Positions 7,073 to 15,409 are shown, counted from the stretch's first letter. The stretch: DNA of 19,295 nucleotides from Deltaproteobacteria bacterium (GCA_019309685.1 JAFDFT010000011.1:1-19295); one strand, 5' to 3'. Notes: generated by a model not told the origin, from the sequence alone. Made by a program: numbers and translations.

Positions 7073-7741
7073 TTGGGTCAGAAAGTAAATCCGATAGGAT
7101 TAAGGTTAGGAATTGTTAAGACCTGGGAATCGCAATGGTATGCAGGAAAGAATTATTCTGACTATATTCTGGAAGATTATAAGGTAAGAAAATTTATTAA
7201 AAAGAGACTATTTCATGCGGGTATTGCAAAAATTAACATTGAAAGATCCTCCAATAATATAAAATTAAGAATATTTACATCGCGACCCGGAATTATTATC
7301 GGGAAAAAAGGGTCGGAAATATCAATACTTAAAAAAGATCTTGAAACAATGCTCGGTATTCATAAAACAGGCCGGGAAGTTCTTATAGATATTCAGGAGA
7401 TCAAAAAACCTGAATTGGATGCCCAGCTTGTCGCGGAAAATATAGCTCTGCAGATAGAAAGAAGGGTGGCTTTCAGAAGGGCAATGAAGCGCGGGATGCA
7501 GTCTGCGATGAGATTTGGTGCGGAAGGAATAAAAGTTATTTGCGCTGGCCGTTTGGGCGGTGCTGAAATGGCCAGAACAGAGCAATATAGAGAAGGGAGA
7601 GTCCCACTGCATACGTTGAGGGCCGATATTGATTATGGCTTTATTGAATCAAAAACAACGTATGGTATTATTGGAGTTAAAGTGTTCATTTTTAAGGGAG
7701 AGATCTTAAAAAAAGACCAAGTTGAAACGGGCTCTGTTTAG
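7073..7741 (+). CDS. rpsC: 30S ribosomal protein S3
   Basis: S3 lies at the mRNA entry channel and contributes to the ribosomal helicase. The 222 residues start MGQKVNPIGLRLG from a TTG codon behind a G-rich site (AAAAAGGGGG); no ATG start would preserve this N-terminus. The KH type 2 domain shows GIIIGKKGSEI, and the C-terminal domain has GRLGGAEMAR followed by the basic EQYREGRVPLHTLRADIDYG. It ends in TAG, 30 bases before rplP. Confidence 0.95.
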   Translation: MGQKVNPIGLRLGIVKTWESQWYAGKNYSDYILEDYKVRKFIKKRLFHAGIAKINIERSSNNIKLRIFTSRPGIIIGKKGSEISILKKDLETMLGIHKTGREVLIDIQEIKKPELDAQLVAENIALQIERRVAFRRAMKRGMQSAMRFGAEGIKVICAGRLGGAEMARTEQYREGRVPLHTLRADIDYGFIESKTTYGIIGVKVFIFKGEILKKDQVETGSV

Positions 7742-7771
7742 CCCGGGGTCACTTATTAGGAGATAAAGGAA

Positions 7772-8185
7772 ATGCTGAGTCCGAAAAAGGTTAAGTACCG
7801 AAAGCAACAAAGAGGACGGATGAAGGGCACATCCCAAAGGGGATGCAACCTGAATTTCGGTGAGTTCGGATTGCAGGCGGCTGAGTGCGGATATATTAGC
7901 TCTCGGCAGATAGAGGCAGCACGTATTGCCATGACGAGACATGCAAAAAGAGGTGGGCAGATGTGGATAAGGATATTTCCTGATAAACCCGTTACAAAGA
8001 AGCCGGCTGAAGTAAGGATGGGTAAAGGGAAAGGTGCTCCTGAAGGATGGGTTGCAGTCGTTCGTCCCGGCAGGATTCTTTATGAAATAGGAGGCATTTC
8101 CAGAGATCTTGCAAAAGAAGCTTTTCGGCTTGCTTCGCATAAGTTGTCTGTTAAAACAAAATTTGTTGATAGGAGCAGTATATAG
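7772..8185 (+). CDS. rplP: 50S ribosomal protein L16
   Basis: L16 organises the A-site region of the 50S subunit. The 137 residues show the family opening MLSPKKVKYRKQQRGRMKG, then ISSRQIEAARIAMTRHAKRG, FPDKPVTKKPAEVRMGKGKG and a C-terminal ASHKLSVKTKFV. AGGAG is nine bases before the ATG. The last base of its TAG is the first base of the rpmC GTG start, so the two are probably translated in a coupled way. Confidence 0.95.
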   Translation: MLSPKKVKYRKQQRGRMKGTSQRGCNLNFGEFGLQAAECGYISSRQIEAARIAMTRHAKRGGQMWIRIFPDKPVTKKPAEVRMGKGKGAPEGWVAVVRPGRILYEIGGISRDLAKEAFRLASHKLSVKTKFVDRSSI

Positions 8186-8409
8186 TGAAAGCGAATGACA
8201 TCAGAGGATTAAGCAAAGATGAGATGATGATTAAAGTAAATGAGATGAAAGAGGAGTTGTTTAATCTGCGCTTTCAAAATACGGTTGGCCAATTGGAGAA
8301 TCAGCAGAAAATGAAAAAGACCAAAAGGGATATCGCACGGATTAAAACTATAATGAATGAACATTCCAAAGCGGCGATAACAGAAGCCGCCACGACTGAA
8401 AAAGAGTAA
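8185..8409 (+). CDS. rpmC: 50S ribosomal protein L29
   Basis: L29 is a small helical protein near the tunnel exit, next to L23. It starts with GTG at 8185, which overlaps the rplP stop by one base; AGGAG at 8171-8175 gives good spacing. The 74-residue sequence carries LSKDEMMIKVNEMKEELFNL, RFQNTVGQLEN and KTKRDIARIKTIMNE, the two-helix core, with a short Ala/Thr-rich tail slightly longer than usual. Confidence 0.93.
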   Translation: MKANDIRGLSKDEMMIKVNEMKEELFNLRFQNTVGQLENQQKMKKTKRDIARIKTIMNEHSKAAITEAATTEKE

Positions 8410-8417
8410 TTGCTGAT

Positions 8418-8675
8418 ATGAAAAACCGAGGAATGAGAAGACAGGTTACAGGGGTCGTTGTTAGTAACAAAATGGATAAGACTGTAGTTGTGCAGGTAGA
8501 GACGCTAGTTAAACACCAACGGTATCATAAATATATCCGAAGAAGAGCTAAATTCATGGCACATGATGAAAAAAGCGATTGTCAGATAGGTGATAGCGTA
8601 TTGATAACCGAATCCCGGCCACTTAGCAGGAATAAAAAGTGGCGGGTAACTGATATTATTAAGAAAGCTGTTTGA
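8418..8675 (+). CDS. rpsQ: 30S ribosomal protein S17
   Basis: S17 is a primary 16S rRNA-binding protein of the 30S body with an OB fold. The 85 residues contain RQVTGVVVSNKMDKTVVVQV, HQRYHKYIRR and GDSVLITESRPLSRNKKWRV, matching the family through its whole length. The ATG eight bases after rpmC has only a weak GAG site; a second Met at 8433 would shorten it by five residues but is less usual. It is the last gene of the S10 group. Confidence 0.94.
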   Translation: MKNRGMRRQVTGVVVSNKMDKTVVVQVETLVKHQRYHKYIRRRAKFMAHDEKSDCQIGDSVLITESRPLSRNKKWRVTDIIKKAV

Positions 8676-8695
8676 TGTAAGGGAAATAAGAGAAA

Positions 8696-9064
8696 ATGAT
8701 TCAAGCAGAAACACGATTGACTGTTGCAGATAATTCCGGTGCGAAAGAGCTTTATTGTATAAAAGTTCTGGGAGGCTCAAAAAGACGTTACGCGAGTGTT
8801 GGCGACATTATTGTTACATCTGTCAAAGAAGCCATACCAGACGCGAAGGTTAAGAAAGGCGACGTATTGAAAGCCGTTATCGTTCGGACAAAAAAAGAAG
8901 TTAAACGACCGGATGGATCTTATATTAGGTTTGACGATAATTCCGCCGTATTGATCGACGCGAATAAAGAACCCATTGGTACCCGGATTTTTGGCCCCGT
9001 GGCGAGTGAGTTAAGAGCAAAGCGATTCATGAAAATAATTTCTCTTGCACCAGAGGTTTTATAG
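8696..9064 (+). CDS. rplN: 50S ribosomal protein L14
   Basis: L14 lies at the subunit interface and forms bridges to 16S rRNA; it is also the binding site of the silencing factor RsfS. The 122 residues are the standard length, beginning MIQAETRLTVADNSGAKEL and containing VKKGDVLKAVIVRTKKEV, IRFDDNSAVLID and GTRIFGPVASELR. It opens the spc group 20 bases after rpsQ with AAGGGAAA upstream. Confidence 0.96.
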   Translation: MIQAETRLTVADNSGAKELYCIKVLGGSKRRYASVGDIIVTSVKEAIPDAKVKKGDVLKAVIVRTKKEVKRPDGSYIRFDDNSAVLIDANKEPIGTRIFGPVASELRAKRFMKIISLAPEVL

Positions 9065-9104
9065 AATCATATGGATTGAAGGCTATCCGATAGAGAAGCG
9101 AGAT

Positions 9105-9434
9105 ATGATGAGAAACAAGTGCAGAATAAAAAAAGATGACAAAGTAAAGGTCGTTGCAGGTAAGGATAAAGGCAAGATCGGCAAGGTTATAAATGTTGAT
9201 CGTTCGAAAAATCGGATACTGGTTGAGAATATAAATATTGCAAAACGGCATTCTCGACCGAGCGGAAAAAATAAGCAAGGCGGCATCATAGAAAGTGAAG
9301 CGATGATACAATTATCTAATGTTATGTTGGTATGTAGTAAGTGTTTAAAGCCCGCCCGCATCAAGATAAAAAAACTAGAGGATGGGAAACGAATACGTAC
9401 CTGCGGAAAATGCAGTGAAATTATAGATAGTTAG
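9105..9434 (+). CDS. rplX: 50S ribosomal protein L24 (zinc-ribbon form)
   Basis: L24 starts 50S assembly by binding the 5' end of 23S rRNA. The KOW motif lies in residues 12-40 (VKVVAGKDKGKIGKV). The C-terminal part has two CxxC pairs (Cys77/Cys80 and Cys100/Cys103), the metal-binding C+ form. The start is one of two adjacent ATGs at 9105 and 9108, following AGAGAAG at 9092-9098. A longer open frame from 9045 would overlap rplN and adds non-family sequence. Length is 109 residues from 9105. Confidence 0.93.
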   Translation: MMRNKCRIKKDDKVKVVAGKDKGKIGKVINVDRSKNRILVENINIAKRHSRPSGKNKQGGIIESEAMIQLSNVMLVCSKCLKPARIKIKKLEDGKRIRTCGKCSEIIDS

Positions 9435-9458
9435 AATTCGTTACTGCTGAGGGAAATA

Positions 9459-9998
9459 ATGTCACAGTTAAAAACATATTATCAGAAGGAAATTATACCT
9501 AAACTCTTTGAAACGTTTAAATATAAAAATGTCATGCAAGTCCCCAGGCTTGATAAAGTAATATTAAACATGGGGCTTGGTGAAGCGATAAACAATATGA
9601 AATTGCTTGATTCGGCTGTTGAAGAATTGAAAATAATAGCTGGTCAAAAGCCGGTTATTACACGTTCTAAAAGATCAATCGCTGCATTTAAATTAAGAGA
9701 GGGAATGCCAATAGGCTGTATGGTTTCGCTTCGGTGCAACCGCATGTATGATTTTTTTAATAAGCTGGTGAATATTGCGCTTCCGCGTGTAAGGGATTTT
9801 AGAGGTATTTCCGGAAAGGCGTTTGATGGCCGTGGGAATTATACACTCGGTATCAAAGAACATATTATTTTTCCTGAAATTGATTATGACTCAATTGACA
9901 GGATAAAGGGACTTAACATCACCGTTGTCACCACAGCGAAAACCGATGAAGAAGGAAAAGAGCTCTTAAAGCTTCTGGGGATGCCATTTAGAAATTAA
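9459..9998 (+). CDS. rplE: 50S ribosomal protein L5
   Basis: L5 binds 5S rRNA together with L18 and forms part of the central protuberance. The 179 residues are the usual length and carry VPRLDKVILNMGLGEA, ITRSKRSIAAFKLREGMPIG, LPRVRDFRGIS and the C-terminal KTDEEGKELLKLLGMPFRN. GAGGG is five bases before the ATG. In E. coli the S8 regulatory target lies near this gene's start; I see no clear copy of that structure here. Confidence 0.95.
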   Translation: MSQLKTYYQKEIIPKLFETFKYKNVMQVPRLDKVILNMGLGEAINNMKLLDSAVEELKIIAGQKPVITRSKRSIAAFKLREGMPIGCMVSLRCNRMYDFFNKLVNIALPRVRDFRGISGKAFDGRGNYTLGIKEHIIFPEIDYDSIDRIKGLNITVVTTAKTDEEGKELLKLLGMPFRN

Positions 9999-10062
9999 CT
10001 TTCAACAATACAAGAGCGTTAATGTATTGCCCGGATGACAGGGTTTTATCAAGGAGGATAGG

Positions 10063-10248
10063 TTGGCAAAAAAATCTCTTCAAATAAAAGCGATTACCAA
10101 ACCGAAATTCAAAGTAAGGGGATATAACAGGTGCCCAATTTGCGGAAGGCCTAGAGCATTTTTAAGAAAATTTGGTATTTGCAGAATATGTTTTCGGGAC
10201 CTTGCTTCAAAAGGGATGCTCCCGGGTGTAATAAAGTCAAGCTGGTAA
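10063..10248 (+). CDS. rpsN: 30S ribosomal protein S14 type Z (zinc-binding)
   Basis: S14 completes the 30S head. This is the short 61-residue zinc form, with Cys24, Cys27, Cys40 and Cys43 in CPICGRP and GICRICFRDLASKGMLPGV. The start is TTG at 10063, five bases after a strong AAGGAGG, giving MAKKSLQIK. Gaps of 64 and 66 bases flank it, wider than elsewhere in the spc group, but contain no recognisable gene. Confidence 0.95.
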   Translation: MAKKSLQIKAITKPKFKVRGYNRCPICGRPRAFLRKFGICRICFRDLASKGMLPGVIKSSW

Positions 10249-10314
10249 TTTGCTTGGGAAAAGGTTTACAGAAACACTATTAATTAAATAAGCACATATG
10301 GATGGAGAAAACCA

Positions 10315-10713
10315 ATGACAATGAATGATCCTATCGCAGACATGCTGACGCGAATTAGAAATGCCGGCAAGGCAAAATTTAATAGCGTTGATATTCCAGG
10401 GTCTATGCTGAAAATCGAATTGGCGAAGGTATTAAAAGATGAAGGGTTTATAAAAAACTACAAATTTATCAAAGACAGCAAGCAAGGTATATTGCGGATA
10501 TACTTAAAATATGATGAAAGCCAATCAAACGCCATTTACGGAATCGAACGTGTCAGCAAACTAAGCAGAAGGGTTTATGTAAAAGGCAGAGATGTTAAAC
10601 CGGTACTAAATGGTATGGGTATTTCGATTTTATCCACATCAAAGGGTGTCATGACGGATCGAAAGGCAAGACACGAAAATGTTGGAGGAGAAATCCTCTG
10701 TAAGGTATGGTAG
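10315..10713 (+). CDS. rpsH: 30S ribosomal protein S8
   Basis: S8 binds the central domain of 16S rRNA and in E. coli represses the spc operon. The 132 residues contain NDPIADMLTRIRNAGKAK at the start and the C-terminal signature GISILSTSKGVMTDRKARHE with NVGGEILCKVW. The ATG at 10315 fits the GGAG spacing; a second ATG at 10321 would remove two residues. It stops with TAG, 16 bases before rplF. Confidence 0.95.
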   Translation: MTMNDPIADMLTRIRNAGKAKFNSVDIPGSMLKIELAKVLKDEGFIKNYKFIKDSKQGILRIYLKYDESQSNAIYGIERVSKLSRRVYVKGRDVKPVLNGMGISILSTSKGVMTDRKARHENVGGEILCKVW

Positions 10714-10729
10714 AAAAGGAGTTATATAG

Positions 10730-11278
10730 ATGTCTCGAGTAGGCAAAAAACCGATATCAATACCTGACAACATAAAAGCATCCTATGTTGACGGGATCAT
10801 TACTATTCAGGCAGAAAAAGCATCGCTCACAAGGGCAATACATCCATCGGTGGAATTAAAAATTGAAGATAATACGATAGAAGTCCTTGTTAAAACAGAT
10901 GATAGAAAGAGCAGGGCCTTTCAGGGGCTTGTGCGAAGCCTTATTGAAAATATGGTTATCGGCGTGAGCAAAGGGTTTGAACGTGTTCTAGAGATAAATG
11001 GTATTGGCTATCGTGCAGAGGTTAACGGGAATAATATCGTATTTAATATTGGGTATTCAAACCCGATTACGTTTGATATCCCAGAGGGTGTATCCGTTTC
11101 TGTTGATAAAAATACTGTTATTAAGCTTTCCGGTATAGATAAAGAACAATTAGGCCAAACCGCTGCCGCCATCAGGCGATTAAGACCGCCGGAACCATAT
11201 AAAGGCAAAGGTATCAAGTACGCGGAAGAATATATAAAAAGAAAGGCTGGTAAGACTGGAGCGGCTGCAACCGTCTAA
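10730..11278 (+). CDS. rplF: 50S ribosomal protein L6
   Basis: L6 lies near the L7/L12 stalk base and the sarcin-ricin loop where translational GTPases act. The 182 residues comprise two similar domains: SRVGKKPISIP opens the first, and the second contains LEINGIGYRAEVNGNNIVFN and the conserved end RRLRPPEPYKGKGIKYAEE. AAGGAG lies eight bases before the ATG. Confidence 0.95.
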   Translation: MSRVGKKPISIPDNIKASYVDGIITIQAEKASLTRAIHPSVELKIEDNTIEVLVKTDDRKSRAFQGLVRSLIENMVIGVSKGFERVLEINGIGYRAEVNGNNIVFNIGYSNPITFDIPEGVSVSVDKNTVIKLSGIDKEQLGQTAAAIRRLRPPEPYKGKGIKYAEEYIKRKAGKTGAAATV

Positions 11279-11325
11279 TTTCATGGGGTTTATTATAAAT
11301 TATCAATGAGTAAAAGAGTTTTATA

Positions 11326-11694
11326 ATGGGCAAGATTAATATAAAAAAGCAAGCACGTTTGAAAAGAAAAAAGCGGATAAGAAAAAACATTCTTGGCACA
11401 CAGAAAAAACCAAGGTTAAGCGTGTTTAGAAGTTCCAGACAAATTTATGCGCAAATAATTGATGATGTTGAAGGCCGCACATTGGTTTCGGCGTCAAGCC
11501 TGGAAAAGAAAGTAAAAGAACAGCCAAAATTTGAAAACAAGATTGCGGCTGCGCATTTTATCGGGAAATTGATTGCTGAACGCGCCATTGAAACGGGCTT
11601 GAAAGAGGTCGTATTTGACAGAAATGGATTTTTATATCATGGGAGGGTTCAGGCAGTCTCAAAAGGCGCACGTGATGCTGGTTTGAAGTTTTAG
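11326..11694 (+). CDS. rplR: 50S ribosomal protein L18
   Basis: L18 delivers 5S rRNA to the large subunit with L5. The 122 residues have a basic N-terminus (KRKKRIRKNI), then KPRLSVFRSSRQIYAQIIDD, the central AAHFIGKLIAERA and the C-terminal VVFDRNGFLYHGRVQA with GARDAGLKF. It begins 47 bases after rplF with only a weak AAGAG site upstream. Confidence 0.95.
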   Translation: MGKINIKKQARLKRKKRIRKNILGTQKKPRLSVFRSSRQIYAQIIDDVEGRTLVSASSLEKKVKEQPKFENKIAAAHFIGKLIAERAIETGLKEVVFDRNGFLYHGRVQAVSKGARDAGLKF

Positions 11695-11726
11695 CAAAAT
11701 TACTAAAGTGTGGAGGAGGCATATCC

Positions 11727-12227
11727 TTGTTCAAGCAAGATGCAGATGAAAATCAATTAATTGACAAAGTGGTTCATATTAACCGGGTTGCGAAAGTGGT
11801 TAAAGGGGGCCGCAGGTTTAGTTTCAGCGCTATCGTTGTTGTTGGGGATGGTGAAGGTTCAGTAGGTTATGGTCTTGGAAAGGCTGGTGAAGTGCCTGAA
11901 GCGATCAGAAAGGGCGTTGAAAAAGCTAAAAAAAATATGATTGGCATTCCACTGGTTGAAGGCACGATTCCATATGAGGTTATTGGAAAATTTGGTGCCG
12001 GGAAAGTTCTTCTAAAACCTGCATCTAAGGGTACTGGGGTTATTGCTGGCGGGGCTGTACGGGCCGTTCTTGAAGCTGTGGGCATTCAAAATATTTTAAC
12101 AAAATGTATGGGTTCGCATAATCCTCATAATGTTGTTAAGGCTACCATAGAGGGACTTAAGAGTCTTCAGAGCCGTGAGCAGGTAGCCGCAAGGCGTGGT
12201 ATTAATATAAAAGAAATGCAAGCCTAA
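11727..12227 (+). CDS. rpsE: 30S ribosomal protein S5
   Basis: S5 helps set decoding accuracy and lines the mRNA entry channel. The 166 residues show the dsRNA-binding-like N-terminal domain with VVKGGRRFSFSAIVVVGDGE, then GYGLGKAGEVPEAIRKGVEK and the C-terminal GTGVIAGGAVRAVLEAVG, with the usual spectinomycin-region loop in the first of these. It starts with TTG at 11727, seven bases after GGAGGAGG. Confidence 0.95.
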   Translation: MFKQDADENQLIDKVVHINRVAKVVKGGRRFSFSAIVVVGDGEGSVGYGLGKAGEVPEAIRKGVEKAKKNMIGIPLVEGTIPYEVIGKFGAGKVLLKPASKGTGVIAGGAVRAVLEAVGIQNILTKCMGSHNPHNVVKATIEGLKSLQSREQVAARRGINIKEMQA

Positions 12228-12242
12228 TAAGGGAATTTATCA

Positions 12243-12440
12243 ATGGCCGGAATGGTTAAGGTTACTCTTGTAAAAAGTATGATAGGAAGACCTGAAAAAC
12301 ATCGAAAAGTATTACTCGGAATGGGGCTTACAAAAGTCAACAGAACTGTTGAACTTGAAGATACGCCTTCTATTCGAGGAATGATCCATAAAGTATCACA
12401 TCTGGTAGCCGCTGAGGAGAAATCTGATGAAACTAAATGA
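12243..12440 (+). CDS. rpmD: 50S ribosomal protein L30
   Basis: L30 is a small two-layer alpha/beta protein of the 50S subunit. The 65 residues include VTLVKSMIGRPEKHRKVLLG, MGLTKVNRTVELEDTPSIRG and MIHKVSHLV, all diagnostic. AAGGGAA is upstream of the ATG. Its final 14 bases overlap rplO in another frame, so rplO translation is probably coupled to it. Confidence 0.94.
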   Translation: MAGMVKVTLVKSMIGRPEKHRKVLLGMGLTKVNRTVELEDTPSIRGMIHKVSHLVAAEEKSDETK

Positions 12441-12870
12441 GTTATCACCGGCAAAGGGTTCACGGTCACCTCGAAAGCGATTAGGCCGAGGTGTAGGATC
12501 TGGTACAGGCAAGACTGCTGGAAGAGGAACAAAAGGATTTAACAGTCGTTCCGGAGGTGGGGTGAGGCCCGGCTATGAAGGCGGCCAGATGCCGATTCAT
12601 AGAAGACTTCCCAAACGCGGATTTACGAGTATTTTTAAAAAGAAAATTGTAACGATAAATATACGTGATCTCGAACGATTTGAAAGCGGCGGTATAGTGG
12701 ATGAATCTACGCTTATCCGCGAAGGGCTGATTAAGGGCCAAAAAGATGGCATAAAACTTCTCGCTCAAGGGGAGATTAGCAAACCGCTAACGATAAAAGT
12801 AAATGCCATTAGCAAAGAGGCAAGAGTGAAAATCGAAGCAGCAGGTGGAGAAATTCAGCTGATAGTATAA
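12427..12870 (+). CDS. rplO: 50S ribosomal protein L15
   Basis: L15 is a late-assembling 50S protein with a long basic N-terminal extension in the rRNA core. The 147 residues begin MKLNELSPAKGSRSPRKRLG and continue with the Gly/Arg-rich TAGRGTKGFNSRSGGGVRPG and EGGQMPIHRRLPKRGF, then a globular end (VKIEAAGGEIQLI). GAGGAG within rpmD stands seven bases before the start. Confidence 0.95.
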   Translation: MKLNELSPAKGSRSPRKRLGRGVGSGTGKTAGRGTKGFNSRSGGGVRPGYEGGQMPIHRRLPKRGFTSIFKKKIVTINIRDLERFESGGIVDESTLIREGLIKGQKDGIKLLAQGEISKPLTIKVNAISKEARVKIEAAGGEIQLIV

Positions 12871-12882
12871 TTTGAGGTAAAC

Positions 12883-14187
12883 ATGATTGGCAGTGGTTTC
12901 GGGAACATATTTAAAATCCCTGAGTTAAAAAAAAGGATACTTTACACATTAGCCCTTCTTATTGTGTATCGGATAGGTGTTCATGTTCCGATACCTGGTA
13001 TCGATAGTGCGGCGCTTGCCGAAATCTTCAAGCAGATAAGCGGGACGATTGTTGGGATCTTTAATATGTTTTCGGGTGGAGCATTGGAGAGAATGTCAGT
13101 TTTCGCTCTTGGTATCATGCCCTATATTAGCGCTTCAATTATTCTTCAGCTCATGACTGTTGTTGTGCCGCATCTTGAACGATTATCAAAAGAAGGCGAA
13201 CAGGGCCGGAAAAAAATTACGCAGTACACTCGTTACGGAACTGTAGTGATAAGTATTGTCCAGGGTTTTGGAATCAGTGAAGCCCTTATTAGAGGGGGTG
13301 CTGTTATCCATCCGGGATGGGGATTCAGATTGATGACGGTTATTACACTGACCGCCGGAACTGCTTTTATTATGTGGTTGGGTGAACAAATTACCGAAAG
13401 AGGCATAGGCAATGGCATTTCTCTTATTATTTTCGCTGGCATTGTCGCAAGTATGCCGCAGGCGATAATTCGAGTATTCGCTCTTCTTTCCAGTGGCGAA
13501 ATTAACATATTCTTAGTCGCTATTTTGCTTGTATTAATGGTCGCGGTTGTTGGGTTTATTATCTTTGTTGAACAGGGTCAGCGGCGTATACCGGTTCAGT
13601 ATGCCAAGCGGGTAATTGGGAGAAAATTATACGGCGGGCAAAGCACGCATCTTCCGTTGAAGATTAATACAGCCGGTGTAATACCGCCTATTTTTGCGTC
13701 ATCCATTATGATGTTTCCTGCAACCATTGCAAGTTTTGTTGATGTCAAGATCCCATGGCTGAAAGATATTTTAGATGCGTTTAATCAAGGCGGCTTGACT
13801 TATAATATCCCATTTGCGGTTCTTATATTATTTTTCTGCTATTTTTATACAGCTGTTACATTTAATCCAGTGGATGTTGCGGATAATATGCGAAAACACG
13901 GCGGATATATCCCCGGCATCCGTCCAGGAAAGAATACGGCAGATTATATTGATCGTGTGTTGACACGGATTACGCTTGGCGGTGCAATATATGTTGCCGC
14001 GGTATGTGTACTGCCCTCTTTTTTGATTAGCAGATTTAATGTCCCATTTTATTTTGGTGGCACATCGTTACTTATCGTTGTGGGTGTGGCGCTGGATACC
14101 ATCGCACAAATGGAATCGCATATGTTAAGCCGCCATTATGAAGGGTTTCTAAAAAAAGGCGGCCCTAAAATAAAAGGAAGGCGATAA
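12883..14187 (+). CDS. secY: Protein translocase subunit SecY
   Basis: SecY forms the protein-conducting channel of the inner membrane with SecE and SecG. The 434 residues show the expected ten hydrophobic segments, the first at about 17-34 (LYTLALLIVYRIGVHVPIPG) leading into the periplasmic loop. The cytoplasmic loop with RRIPVQYAKRVIGRKLYGG and the functionally important GIRPGKNTADYI (equivalent to the Arg357 region of E. coli) are present, as is the basic tail. It starts 12 bases after rplO behind GAGGT. The adk and map genes that commonly follow secY are absent; infA comes next after 60 bases. Confidence 0.96.
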   Translation: MIGSGFGNIFKIPELKKRILYTLALLIVYRIGVHVPIPGIDSAALAEIFKQISGTIVGIFNMFSGGALERMSVFALGIMPYISASIILQLMTVVVPHLERLSKEGEQGRKKITQYTRYGTVVISIVQGFGISEALIRGGAVIHPGWGFRLMTVITLTAGTAFIMWLGEQITERGIGNGISLIIFAGIVASMPQAIIRVFALLSSGEINIFLVAILLVLMVAVVGFIIFVEQGQRRIPVQYAKRVIGRKLYGGQSTHLPLKINTAGVIPPIFASSIMMFPATIASFVDVKIPWLKDILDAFNQGGLTYNIPFAVLILFFCYFYTAVTFNPVDVADNMRKHGGYIPGIRPGKNTADYIDRVLTRITLGGAIYVAAVCVLPSFLISRFNVPFYFGGTSLLIVVGVALDTIAQMESHMLSRHYEGFLKKGGPKIKGRR

Positions 14188-14247
14188 GTAAAATCGTCAT
14201 GTGTTGACAAATAAATGGTGCTTGGTTTTTTTTGTGGAGATTGACGA

Positions 14248-14463
14248 ATGGCGAAAGAAGAAGCAATAAAGGTTGAGGGGGTTGTGCTTGAGACACTGCC
14301 CAATGCAATGTTTAGAGTAGAGTTGGAAAACAAGCATCAGGTACTCGCACATATTTCAGGGAAGATGCGGATGCATTTTATTAAAATATTGCCCGGCGAT
14401 ACAGTGACAGTTGAGCTTTCTCCTTATGATCTTTCGCGCGGCAGGATTACATACAGATCATAG
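14248..14463 (+). CDS. infA: Translation initiation factor IF-1
   Basis: IF-1 occupies the 30S A site during initiation and supports IF-2 and IF-3. The 71-residue OB-fold protein reads EEAIKVEGVVLETLPNAMFR, then HISGKMRMHFIKILPGDTV and ELSPYDLSRGRITYR, matching the family throughout. GGAGA is seven bases before the ATG. It ends in TAG, 23 bases before rpmJ. Confidence 0.96.
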   Translation: MAKEEAIKVEGVVLETLPNAMFRVELENKHQVLAHISGKMRMHFIKILPGDTVTVELSPYDLSRGRITYRS

Positions 14464-14486
14464 TAAAATAAAAAGGAATTAAGAAG

Positions 14487-14600
14487 ATGAAAGTTCGGGC
14501 TTCTGTTAAAAGAATATGCAGTAAATGTAAAATCGTTCGAAGAAAGGGCGTTGTAAGAGTGATTTGTGAGAACAAACGTCACAAACAACGGCAAGGATAG
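14487..14600 (+). CDS. rpmJ: 50S ribosomal protein L36 (zinc form)
   Basis: L36 is the smallest 50S protein, a zinc-bound peptide stabilising 23S rRNA helices. The 37-residue product reads MKVRASVKRICSKCKIVRR at the start and ends CENKRHKQRQG. Zinc ligands Cys11, Cys14, Cys27 and His32 are all present. AAGGAA is eight bases before the ATG. Its TAG stop forms part of the rpsM ribosome binding site. Confidence 0.95.
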   Translation: MKVRASVKRICSKCKIVRRKGVVRVICENKRHKQRQG

Positions 14601-14611
14601 GAGGATAGGCT

Positions 14612-14995
14612 TTGGCAAGAATAGCGGGAGTTGATTTACCAAAAAATAAACGAGTAGAGATTGGGCTAACGTACATATATGGTATTGGACGAAGTGCGTC
14701 ACAGCATATTCTTTCAAAAGTTAATATTAGTCCGGATACCAAAGTAGACAAACTGTCTGAATCTGAGGTAAATGAAATACGTAATATTATCGACAATGAA
14801 TACAAGGTGGAAGGTGAACTTCGTACCGATGTGTCGATGAATATAAAACGGTTAATGGATTTAGGGTCCTATAGAGGACTTCGTCATAGAAGATCGCTAC
14901 CTGTTCGCGGACAAAGAACCAGTACAAACGCCCGAACACGAAAAGGACCTAAGCGGTCAGCGGTAAAGAAAAAGGGCGGAGTGAAAAAGTTGTAA
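14612..14995 (+). CDS. rpsM: 30S ribosomal protein S13
   Basis: S13 sits in the 30S head, contacts P-site tRNA and forms intersubunit bridges. The 127 residues begin MARIAGVDLPKNKRVEIGLT with the helix-two-turn-helix GIGRSASQHIL and end in the basic tail containing YRGLRHRRSLPVRGQRT and NARTRKGP. The start is TTG at 14612 behind TAGGAGG at 14598-14604. It opens the alpha-type group. Confidence 0.95.
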   Translation: MARIAGVDLPKNKRVEIGLTYIYGIGRSASQHILSKVNISPDTKVDKLSESEVNEIRNIIDNEYKVEGELRTDVSMNIKRLMDLGSYRGLRHRRSLPVRGQRTSTNARTRKGPKRSAVKKKGGVKKL

Positions 14996-15022
14996 TATAA
15001 AGGGAGGCGTTCGGTTTCATTC

Positions 15023-15409
15023 ATGGCTACAAAAACCCGTACCAAAAAGAAAGAAAAAAAGAATATACCAACAGGTGTCGTACATATCTATTCTACATTT
15101 AATAATACCATTGTAACGATCACTGATTCCGCTGGGAACGTGGTTGCATGGTCAAGCTCAGGTGTTCAGGGGTTTAAAGGGTCACGAAAAAGCACACCAT
15201 TCGCAGCCCAGCTTGCGGCTGAAGATGCTGCGAAAAAAGCGATGGAACACGGAATGAACAGTGTAGAGGTATATGTAAAAGGTCCAGGGCCCGGTCGGGA
15301 ATCTGCCCTTAGATCATTGCAGGCAACTGGTTTTACTGTCTTGAAGATTCGAGATGTAACGCCTGTTCCGCATAATGGATGCAGACCACCTAAAAGAAGA
15401 AGAGTTTAA
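15023..15409 (+). CDS. rpsK: 30S ribosomal protein S11
   Basis: S11 forms part of the 30S platform near the mRNA exit and Shine-Dalgarno helix. The 128 residues carry GVVHIYSTFNNTIVTITDSA, SSSGVQGFKGSRKSTPFAAQ, VKGPGPGRESALRSL and the end HNGCRPPKRRRV. The ATG is about 15 bases after GGGAGG, an unusually long spacing, yet it gives the proper N-terminus and I see no better start. Confidence 0.95.
   Translation: MATKTRTKKKEKKNIPTGVVHIYSTFNNTIVTITDSAGNVVAWSSSGVQGFKGSRKSTPFAAQLAAEDAAKKAMEHGMNSVEVYVKGPGPGRESALRSLQATGFTVLKIRDVTPVPHNGCRPPKRRRV

Noticed and set aside
9045..9107. Upstream extension of L24
   Set aside because: It overlaps rplN, lacks a binding site and adds 20 residues not found in the family; the start at 9105 or 9108 fits better.
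14204..14232. TTGACA as a promoter between secY and infA
   Set aside because: The -10 position 17 bases on is a run of T with no resemblance to TATAAT.
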